The notes beneath the pieces are model-generated. The model had not been told where the DNA came from. It was given only the letters and a program-made list of their open reading frames with translations, and ran no database searches. Below, piece after piece: positions 1-5,100 of a stretch of 6,326 bases of DNA. Every line of letters starts with the position of its first letter. Position 1 is the first letter of the stretch. A program made the translations under genes and the position numbers. This stretch comes from Acidobacteriota bacterium (GTDB lineage: Bacteria > Acidobacteriota > UBA6911 > RPQK01 > JAPXNP01), in contig JAUWTT010000243.1 in the NCBI GenBank assembly GCA_030614585.1, positions 1 through 6,326 on the forward strand, given 5' to 3'.

Positions 1-961
1 ATTGGCCTCCCCCACCTACCGAACCACTGTAGTTTTCGACAGCGACCTCGAAAATCGGACCGGTGTAGTAACTGAGTCCTCTTGCCAGGTAGGGGTCAAT
101 TCGAATGTGGTGCACGGCCGCTCCGCTCGAGGCATAGCGCAAGACGTTCTCCAAGTCTGTGACACCTTGAAGCCCTTCTGCAGAAGAAGTGAGCAGCGAT
201 TTAAGCCACTTGAGCATTTCCGCATTTTGCTCGGGAGCCGTAGCCAGACTGTTGATGAGCTGGGCAGCGGACGCCTCGGGAACGCCGCGTTGAATCAACT
301 CCGCATGGACGGCGTCCAGACCGATCTTATCCAGCTTGTCCACTGCGACCAGAGCGGTCTCCTCATGTTGCGAATCGATCCCCGCCACGTGCATAAGGCT
401 TCGCAGCACGGCACGATGATTCACCCGTATGGCAAAGCTTCCTGTACCCTCGAAACCGAGCTGATTGAGCACTTCAGCAGCTGCATTCAGCACCTCGGCC
501 TCTACGGTCATACAAGTCGATCCCACGACATCCAGGTCGCACTGTATAAACTCTCTGAACCTTCCCTTGGCAGGCCTGTCGGCTCTGAAAACCGGTTGGA
601 TCTGGTACCGTTTGAAGTACCTTGGGAGCCGAGCCTGATGCTCCGCCGCTACCCGAGCCAGGGGGACCGTTAAGTCGTAGCGCAGGCCGGAATCGGCAAG
701 ACTGTCTTCAGTGGGCTGAGATTCCACGACCCTTTTGAGCTTTTCGCCACGCTTCATGACTCTGAAGATGAGCTGGTCGCCTTCTTCCCCATACTTGCCC
801 AACAGTGTCTCCAGACGCTCAATGGCAGGTGTTTCCAGGGGCTCGAATCCGAAACTCTGGTAGACGCGTTCGATGGTTCTTACCACGTAGGCCCTTTTCA
901 ACACGTCGATCGGGAGAAAGTCACGAGTTCCGCTTAAAGGACTGGTATTGCTCTTGGTCAT
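1..961 (-). CDS. hisS: Histidyl-tRNA synthetase, N-terminal 320 residues (cut by window edge)
   Basis: Cytoplasmic class II aminoacyl-tRNA synthetase that charges tRNA-His with histidine using ATP. The reverse-strand translation starts MTKSNTSPLSGTRDF and shows the family's landmarks in order: motif 1 region with LLGKYGEEGDQLIF (about 53-66), RYDLTVPLARVAAE (94-107), motif 2 with RYQIQPVFRADRP and FREFIQCDLDVVG (118-147), and the HisRS-specific histidine-binding signature LARGLSYYTGPIFEV (292-306), then SGSVGGGGQ at the edge. The rest of the catalytic core and the C-terminal anticodon-binding domain lie outside the window. The ATG at 961-959 is chosen because GGAG lies 9 nt upstream (971-974) and an in-frame TAG follows at 986-988. 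The KYGEEGDQLIF stretch and the DKLDKIGLDAV stretch in the insertion domain resemble the form common in Bacteroidetes and eukaryotes rather than the E. coli form (from memory). Divergent from the ATPase at 1129. Confidence 0.96.
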   Translation of the reverse strand, partial: MTKSNTSPLSGTRDFLPIDVLKRAYVVRTIERVYQSFGFEPLETPAIERLETLLGKYGEEGDQLIFRVMKRGEKLKRVVESQPTEDSLADSGLRYDLTVPLARVAAEHQARLPRYFKRYQIQPVFRADRPAKGRFREFIQCDLDVVGSTCMTVEAEVLNAAAEVLNQLGFEGTGSFAIRVNHRAVLRSLMHVAGIDSQHEETALVAVDKLDKIGLDAVHAELIQRGVPEASAAQLINSLATAPEQNAEMLKWLKSLLTSSAEGLQGVTDLENVLRYASSGAAVHHIRIDPYLARGLSYYTGPIFEVAVENYSGSVGGGGQ

Positions 962-1079
962 CTGAGATTGCTCCGGCCAACGAATCTAACACGCCGCTGA
1001 AGAGAATGTCTAAATTCCCTCCTCGTACGACATGAAAACGCCAAATGAAATATGATGTTGGGTCGTTAATTCGCGTTGA

Positions 1080-1095
1080 TCTCTGCCGGCAGAGA
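1080..1095. promoter_or_regulatory. Perfect 16-bp palindrome in the hisS/ATPase divergent gap; possible operator
   Basis: TCTCTGCC is followed directly by its reverse complement GGCAGAGA, a 16-bp dyad without spacer. It lies 33 bp before the ATPase start and 118 bp before the hisS start, where a dimeric repressor or activator could act. No convincing -35/-10 pair could be assigned around it, so a regulatory role is inferred only from symmetry and position. Confidence 0.4.
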
Positions 1096-1111
1096 AAAGC
1101 GTTCTTTTCCC

Positions 1112-1117
1112 AAGGAG
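1112..1117 (+). promoter_or_regulatory. Ribosome binding site deciding the ATPase start
   Basis: AAGGAG lies 11 nt before the ATG at 1129. The alternative in-frame ATG at 1045 has no comparable site and would add 28 residues that do not look like part of the ATPase fold, so the downstream start is preferred. Confidence 0.6.
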
Positions 1118-1128
1118 ATTCGGGTCTA

Positions 1129-1728
1129 ATGTACTTAAAGATATTGACGCATCCAGTTTTTATAAACCTCAATTTTCATATGCCGATGGTTGTGGATCTT
1201 TCTCATCCGCTGGTGATGCTGGCCGGTGAGAATGGTACCGGGAAGTCAACTCTGCTCCACTCCATCTACTACGCACTGAAGAACGAACAGGTTGAGCATT
1301 ACTCGTACAGGATCGATTTGGCGGGACAGGAGACTCCGAACGTGTTCCTTTTTGATGCCGAACAACACAATCCCCGGAATCAGCTGGAACTTTTCACCGA
1401 GAATCCACAGATGAAGGAGTTCCTTTCCATGGCCAGTCACGGCCAAGTCATGTTGACGATGTTCAAGGAAGCTTTCCCCAGCCTTCCGGAAGGTACCGTC
1501 TTGCTGCTCGATGAGCCTGAGATGGCACTATCTCAGTCTAATCAGAGGCGAATCCTGATGATGTTGAAGGAACTTGTCGACCAAAAGGACATGAGGATCA
1601 TTGCAGCTACGCACTCGCAGATCCTCTTAGAGTCCGCTGAGACGTACGTGATCAACCTTGACGATCACATTAACCGGAATGTCATTCCGGACGCAATGCC
1701 AACCCCGGGACAGAGCCAGATTAATTGA
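1129..1728 (+). CDS. Small stand-alone AAA/ABC-type ATPase (COG3910-like predicted ATPase)
   Basis: A 199-residue P-loop ATPase without membrane segments or a fused partner domain, so probably cytoplasmic. Visible motifs: Walker A GENGTGKST (33-41) after the strand PLVMLA; a signature-like ASHGQ (102-106) where related proteins carry SHGE; Walker B TVLLLDEPE (123-131) with catalytic Glu129; the D-loop-like ALSQ (133-136); and the switch histidine in ATHSQ (160-164). This order matches the short single-domain ATPases of the AAA_21/COG3910 type, which are usually somewhat longer (about 230-260 aa); here the stretch between Walker A and the signature is compact and the last 20 residues are polar and probably disordered. 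The substrate or partner is unknown. It is monocistronic, divergent from hisS and convergent with hemB. Related ATPases occur in DNA repair, toxin-antitoxin and defence settings, but no partner gene is visible, so no such role is claimed. Confidence 0.85.
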   Translation: MYLKILTHPVFINLNFHMPMVVDLSHPLVMLAGENGTGKSTLLHSIYYALKNEQVEHYSYRIDLAGQETPNVFLFDAEQHNPRNQLELFTENPQMKEFLSMASHGQVMLTMFKEAFPSLPEGTVLLLDEPEMALSQSNQRRILMMLKELVDQKDMRIIAATHSQILLESAETYVINLDDHINRNVIPDAMPTPGQSQIN

Positions 1729-1782
1729 GGGGAGGGTCTTGGGTAGGCTGACCCGTGCTCGTGCTCGTAATCGAATCGACCC

Positions 1783-1847
1783 TTGGCGAACTTTGCGTGA
1801 AACAAATATTCCTCACGCCAAGACGCCAAGTACGCAAAGGAAATATT
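1783..1847. repeat. Imperfect palindromic repeat between ATPase and hemB 3' ends (copy 1)
   Basis: CTTTGCGT (1791-1798) pairs with ACGCAAAG (1832-1839), and GCGTGA (1795-1800) can alternatively pair with TCACGC (1813-1818). The core carries CGCCAAG twice (1816-1822, 1824-1830), and flanking AATATTCC and GGAAATATT are nearly inverted. It resembles the CACCAAG-type repeats at 3838-3922 and 6160-6206 in design. Sitting between two convergent genes, its transcript could fold and end transcription in both directions, though no T-tract follows. Confidence 0.5.
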
Positions 1848-1868
1848 GGTTTCTCGGCAGGGATTTGG

Positions 1869-1890
1869 CCTGCTCACCCTGGGGGGCAGG
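1869..1890. terminator. Weak hairpin just past the hemB stop, possible terminator
   Basis: CCTGC (1869-1873) and GCAGG (1886-1890) form a 5-bp stem with a 12-nt loop, 6 nt beyond the hemB stop codon. There is no clear T-run on either strand, so intrinsic termination is only suggested. Confidence 0.25.
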
Positions 1891-1896
1891 GAAGTA

Positions 1897-2898
1897 TCAC
1901 AAGGATTGGGCAATATCGAGAGCGAAGTAAGTCAGGATCATGTCCGCCCCGGCACGCTTGATTGCGATCAGCATTTCTCCAACAACGGCATCTTCGTCGA
2001 GCCAGCCAAGTTGAGCAGCTGCTTTGGCCATTGCATATTCACCGCTGACACTGTAAGCGGCCACCGGCACCTGAACAGCTGAACGTACTGCAGAGATCAC
2101 ATCCAGGTAAGGCAGAGCCGGTTTCACCATCACTATGTCCGCGCCCTCTTCGATGTCAAGGAGAACCTCGCGGACTGCTTCTCTGGCATTTGCGGGATCC
2201 ATCTGATAGGTCTTCTTATCACCCGATTTAGGTGCTGAATCGAGCGCGTCTCTGAATGGACCATAGAAGGCCGATGCGTATTTTGCGGAATACGCAAGAA
2301 TCCCGACTCCCTCAAAACCACTTTGATCGAGGCCGTCACGAATAGACCGGACCCTTCCATCCATCATATCCGACGGAGCAACGATATCTGCGCCTGCTTC
2401 GGCCTGAGAAACAGCCATCGCTGCGAGTATGTCGAGGGTAGGGTCGTTGAGTATCTGACCGTCTTTGAACACCCCGTCGTGACCATCGCTGGAGTATGGA
2501 TCCATGGCCACATCGGTAATAACCGTCAGTTCAGGGATCTGGCTCTTCAATCCGCGAACGGTCCGTTGGAGGAGGCCATCGGAATTAGTCGATTCAGTGG
2601 CGAATCGGTCTTTCGCCGATTCCGGAAGTACAGGGAAGAGAGCGACTGCGGGGATTCCAAGAGTATAGGCTGACCGAGCTTGCTCGAGCAGGAGGTCTGG
2701 ACTCAGTCGGAAGACCCCGGGCATCGACTGAATCGGAATTTGTTTATCAGTTCCCTCTACAACGAAAAGAGGCAGAATTAGATCTGACGGGGTGAGGAGA
2801 GTCTCTCGGACGAGTCTACGGACCGAATCGTTCTTTCTGTTTCTACGAGGTCTTTGCACCAGCTTGACACGGGACTTGGTATTGCTGTTCATCACCAT
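1897..2898 (-). CDS. hemB: Porphobilinogen synthase (delta-aminolevulinic acid dehydratase)
   Basis: Cytoplasmic enzyme that condenses two 5-aminolevulinate molecules into porphobilinogen, an early common step of haem and other tetrapyrrole synthesis. The 333-aa product is full length (E. coli about 324). It carries the two Schiff-base lysines, K206 in AYSAKYASAFYGPFR and K259 in the signature VMVKPALPYLDV, plus APSDMMDGR (174-182) and SVSGEYAM (283-290). The metal-site loop DVAMDPYSSDGHDG (129-142) has Ala131, Asp133 and Asp141 where the zinc enzymes have three cysteines, so this is the cysteine-free, magnesium-type class; the protein has no cysteine at all. The ATG at 2898 has a weak GGGAAG 12 nt upstream and an in-frame TGA just before it; the ATG at 2892 is an alternative. 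It lies 51 bp downstream of the secreted-protein gene on the same strand with no terminator between, so co-transcription is plausible. Confidence 0.98.
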   Translation of the reverse strand: MVMNSNTKSRVKLVQRPRRNRKNDSVRRLVRETLLTPSDLILPLFVVEGTDKQIPIQSMPGVFRLSPDLLLEQARSAYTLGIPAVALFPVLPESAKDRFATESTNSDGLLQRTVRGLKSQIPELTVITDVAMDPYSSDGHDGVFKDGQILNDPTLDILAAMAVSQAEAGADIVAPSDMMDGRVRSIRDGLDQSGFEGVGILAYSAKYASAFYGPFRDALDSAPKSGDKKTYQMDPANAREAVREVLLDIEEGADIVMVKPALPYLDVISAVRSAVQVPVAAYSVSGEYAMAKAAAQLGWLDEDAVVGEMLIAIKRAGADMILTYFALDIAQSL

Positions 2899-2949
2899 CC
2901 ATCATATTAGCTTCCCGTATCCGAATCCAAACATTCGCGTTGCCAGGCG

Positions 2950-3723
2950 TCACTGCGGTTCACTTTCACCTTCGGTTACCGAGCCATATTTGATCGCGGT
3001 CCCGACTTCGAACTTCTTGAAGTTCCCATAAGTTATGAGCTGCCGTACGTGTACGCTGTTATAACCTCCAAAATGCAGAACGTCATCAGCCTCGGTCCAG
3101 GTTGGAAACCAGTACTTCGAATCGATCTGTTCACGGACCGTTTCGAATTCCGGGAACTTGTTGTCCCGATAGTCGGGAACAATCTTTCCCCTCGTCATGA
3201 CTATCTGGAAATCAATGTTGTCCACCCAGATGCGCCCCTTGAAGTAGCGTTGCCGTTTCTTCATTTTGCGCGGTTTCACGTCGAATACGTAGGTGTCGAG
3301 CTCGTCAACCTGCTCTTCGCCCTTATACTTGATCTTGTACTCGGGAAGCTCTTCGCTAGTAAGAACGAAGGGCTGCATAGAAATAGCGTCCGAAATGTCT
3401 TCTTTGGTGACACCTACCGAAGAAAGAGCCCCACGGTCACTGATAACCCTGGTCTCTCGTTCCCCTTCTTTGGTGTAATACACCTCGACAATCATTTCAC
3501 GCTGTTCCTTTGCTTCCCCCGAGCGACCTATGACTTGAAAAACGATCCTCTGCGTGTACGTGTATTGCTCCCAGACATCCCGAAATTCCGACTCCCTGGC
3601 CGCAAATCGCTGGATGATTTCCTCCGGCTTCAGTTTGTCCGATGCAGCCAGCGGGATGGCAGACTGAAAAAGACAAATGAAAGCAAACGCAGACGTGACG
3701 GACGCAAGACTTCCAAATCGCAT
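2950..3723 (-). CDS. Secreted protein of unknown function, possibly with a LolA/LolB-like beta fold
   Basis: A 257-aa protein with a typical Sec signal peptide: MRFGSL, a hydrophobic stretch (about 7-26) and a likely cut after LAA (25-27). It is therefore periplasmic or outer-membrane associated; there is no lipobox cysteine. The mature part opens with a charged helix (KLKPEEIIQRFAARESEF, 30-47) and continues in alternating strands, with VYYTKEGERETRVI (81-94), TYVFDVKPRKMKKRQRYFKG (144-163), GRIWVDNIDFQIVMTRGKI (163-181) and SKYWFPTWTEADDVLHFGG (202-220). The pattern of a modified carbohydrate- or lipid-carrier-like beta sheet (IWVDNxDFQIVxxxG) is like proteins loosely called outer membrane lipoprotein-sorting proteins that are common in Acidobacteriota; that assignment is from memory. 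A short hairpin, ATCTC-TT-GAGAT (3724-3735), sits directly against the start codon and includes the only Shine-Dalgarno-like bases (AAGAG), so translation could be modulated or weak. Likely first gene of a pair with hemB. Confidence 0.75.
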   Translation of the reverse strand: MRFGSLASVTSAFAFICLFQSAIPLAASDKLKPEEIIQRFAARESEFRDVWEQYTYTQRIVFQVIGRSGEAKEQREMIVEVYYTKEGERETRVISDRGALSSVGVTKEDISDAISMQPFVLTSEELPEYKIKYKGEEQVDELDTYVFDVKPRKMKKRQRYFKGRIWVDNIDFQIVMTRGKIVPDYRDNKFPEFETVREQIDSKYWFPTWTEADDVLHFGGYNSVHVRQLITYGNFKKFEVGTAIKYGSVTEGESEPQ

Positions 3724-3819
3724 ATCTCTTGAGATGCTGTTTAGCGGTAAAGGGTTGCCTCAGGTGGGTAGAAAGTTCGGCGAGGAGCTTCTTTGAGCCT
3801 TGCAGGTGCATACTGACTT

Positions 3820-3960
3820 GGACAGATCCCAGTTTAACCACGAAGACACCAAGGACACCAAGATTCACCAAGAAAAGCCAAGCAATACCGCCGCTCTCTT
3901 TCCTTGGTGCTCTTGGTCGTGGGAGCGCTGCACATGATGTGTATCACGCGGGACAGATCC
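3820..3960. repeat. 10-bp direct repeat GGACAGATCC flanking a palindromic element
   Basis: GGACAGATCC occurs at 3820-3829 and again at 3951-3960, 131 bp apart, with the palindromic repeat 3838-3922 between them. This could be the trace of a small non-autonomous inserted element, or two copies of a short dispersed motif. No transposase is present. Confidence 0.4.
3838..3922. repeat. Imperfect palindromic CACCAAG repeat (copy 2)
   Basis: CCACGA (3838-3843) and CACCAAGG (3847-3854) pair with CCTTGGTG (3902-3909) and TCGTGG (3917-3922), leaving asymmetric internal loops. Further degenerate units (CACCAAG at 3856-3862, CACCAAG at 3867-3873) lie in the left arm. It is the same style as the copy at 6160-6206, and lies upstream of the secreted-protein gene. 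Confidence 0.6.
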
Positions 3961-4442
3961 AGCTCCTGAAACGAATGTATCCAGGTGACCAGGATCAGTG
4001 ACTTCCGGCTGAGTGCTTTTCGGGAGCATGGGGGGTGCGGTGTTTGATGCCTGGGAGTGGAGCGAAACGGATAACGGGGCTATAGAAGAGAGCAAAAAAA
4101 ATGGTCCCAAGTGAAATCCGCATCATCGGCGCCGCGGTAACAATGAATACGTTGTTTGACCGAAGCCAAATTCCCCATTCAGCGCTGAGCGAACTTACTT
4201 TGCAGAAGTTCAAATTCCCGAAGGAATTCGTCTTTTCACAAGCAAGCACCCTCTTCTCCGCTTACTGCTCCCGGCAGCTTTCAGAGCCGAAACTCCGTCT
4301 GCTGTGATTCCAGGATCAGATCCACGGCGATTCGCATTCGGAAGGCTGATCAGAGTTGACGAATCATCTCCAATCTGCACTCAATTTCCTGAGTTCCCGT
4401 CTTTCGGATTTCCAAAAACTCCGAAGAGATTTTAGAACCGAT

Positions 4443-4838
4443 GTTCGAGTCGAACCGACAGCAAGCCGAAACTTGCTGCCCGCTCCTTTGAGGTCCTTTT
4501 GTTGCTAACAACCGAAGCCATTAACAGTCAACTTCGCCTCAAACCTCAGGTCCTGAGCTAAGCAACCCAAGACTTGTTCTAGAAATCGGGAAACCCGATT
4601 TCTATCCCAAATCCCGCCGAGTTCAAAGGCTCCCTAACGGTGAGTTTTGAACTCTGTCGAGAAACAGCCAATCCGCTTTTTCCAGTAAACTGGAATCAGC
4701 TTCCTAGCCCCTTCTCGGTTGCCACTTCCGAGGTACCGACTGTTTGCGTCTACCTCTTGGGACCGTGATCAAGTTTAATCGTTTCACAGGTGAAATCAAG
4801 CCAAAACCGGACCTTCCGGAGGGGCACAATTTGTGTGC
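4443..4838. repeat. Dense cluster of short inverted repeats (hairpin array)
   Basis: Perfect stems read directly from the sequence: 4443-4455 (GTTCGA/TCGAAC, 1-nt centre), 4459-4478 (CAGCAAG/CTTGCTG, loop CCGAAA), 4545-4557 (CTCAGG/CCTGAG), 4580-4604 (11 bp, TAGAAATCGGG with loop AAA), 4619-4654 (9 bp, GAGTTCAAA/TTTGAACTC with a further stem in the loop), 4680-4695 (TTCCAGT/ACTGGAA), 4714-4732 (CTCGG/CCGAG), 4782-4795 (TTTCAC/GTGAAA), 4807-4819 (CCGGA/TCCGG) and 4824-4838 (GCACA/TGTGC). Two weaker ones precede it (4213-4228, 4403-4425). A rough estimate is about three stems of 6 bp or more by chance over this length; the 7-11-bp stems are not expected. The stems differ in sequence, so this is not a tandem repeat. 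It may be a structured RNA on either strand or a DNA structure beside an origin. Confidence 0.6.
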
Positions 4839-4860
4839 AAAATCGCATGGTGTACCCTAC

Positions 4861-4940
4861 CTTCAAGATGTATAACCTTTTGTGTCAATATCGTCACAGG
4901 TTATTCACACTATTTTCCACATTCTGTGGAAAAGTCTTCT
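4861..4940. other. Candidate replication origin: DnaA-box-like cluster in an AT-richer segment
   Basis: TTATTCACA (4901-4909) differs by one base from the DnaA consensus TTATCCACA. TTTTCCACA (4913-4921) and its exact reverse complement TGTGGAAAA (4925-4933) are also one base away and face each other across TTC, giving a perfect 9-bp hairpin. The 80 bases here are about 65% A+T against about 50% for the window. A weaker 6-of-9 match lies at 4832-4840. Long gene-free DNA and neighbouring palindromes fit an oriC, but neither dnaA nor dnaN is in the window and only three good boxes are seen. Alternatives are a DnaA-regulated promoter region or a dyad for another regulator. Confidence 0.4.
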
Positions 4941-5087
4941 TGAATAGCGTCTCAGAGGGCAATTTGTAACTGATTGTGTGACCGGTTTCGTCGATATTCG
5001 CCCTTGGTTTGCAGTCTCTTCAGTCCGGGTTTACCATCTCCTCGAAGTTCCAGTAAGGGATAGGTGCTGAACCGTGCTGCAAAGCCG

Positions 5088-5094
5088 AAAGGGG
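5088..5094 (+). promoter_or_regulatory. Ribosome binding site deciding the TIM-barrel gene start
   Basis: AAAGGGG ends 6 nt before the ATG at 5101. The in-frame GTG at 5074 would place nine residues in front of a Tat signal that already begins properly at MNEKETRREF, so 5101 is preferred. Confidence 0.7.
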
Positions 5095-5100
5095 AAATTT

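Larger units (their letters stand above)
3724..5100. other. 1.38-kb gene-free region
   Basis: No reading frame here looks like a real protein. The longer frames (for example 3729-4001 plus, 3995-4249 minus, 4101-4307 plus) overlap repeats or one another and show no recognisable motif or good ribosome binding site. From left to right the region holds the promoter side of the secreted-protein gene, a palindromic repeat within a direct repeat (3820-3960), a G-rich plus-strand stretch (about 4021-4080), a featureless part to about 4300, a hairpin-dense segment (about 4443-4838), an AT-richer segment with DnaA-box-like sequences (4861-4940), and the leader of the TIM-barrel gene. From about 4260 to 5040 the plus strand has more C than G in every line I counted. 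Such a long gap is unusual beside compact housekeeping genes. Confidence 0.75.

Noticed and set aside
2..673. 223-aa plus-strand frame
   Set aside because: It lies wholly opposite hisS, whose motifs are unmistakable; the plus frame has no recognisable motif and starts at the window edge.
921..1172. 83-aa minus-strand frame spanning the divergent gap
   Set aside because: It overlaps the starts of both hisS and the ATPase in another frame and has no motif or ribosome binding site.
1754..1768. Short tandem CGTGCT/GTGCTC repeat
   Set aside because: Only two units of six bases; likely chance.
2323..2673. 116-aa plus-strand frame inside hemB
   Set aside because: Antisense shadow of a full-length, motif-complete hemB.
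3049..3732. 227-aa plus-strand frame opposite the secreted-protein gene
   Set aside because: The minus frame has a clear signal peptide and well-patterned mature sequence. The plus frame is its antisense shadow and has no domain signature.
3995..4249. 84-aa minus-strand frame with a hydrophobic stretch (possible small membrane protein)
   Set aside because: Low-complexity, proline- and serine-rich end, no ribosome binding site seen, and no recognised family. It cannot be excluded but is not supported.
4101..4307. 68-aa plus-strand frame in the gene-free region
   Set aside because: It lacks a Shine-Dalgarno sequence (preceded by an A-run), has no motif, and overlaps the opposing frame.
4441..4480. 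tRNA T-arm-like GTTCGAGTC
   Set aside because: The flanking bases do not form the 5-bp T stem on either strand, and no acceptor or anticodon arms can be built around it.
4913..4933. 9-bp hairpin as an intrinsic terminator
   Set aside because: The A/T arms are not followed by a T-tract on either strand and no gene ends nearby; paired DnaA-like boxes fit better.
4964..4998. Possible sigma-70 promoter (TTGTAA with GATATT) for the TIM-barrel gene
   Set aside because: The spacing is about 23 bp and the -10 match is poor, so it is not reported as a feature.
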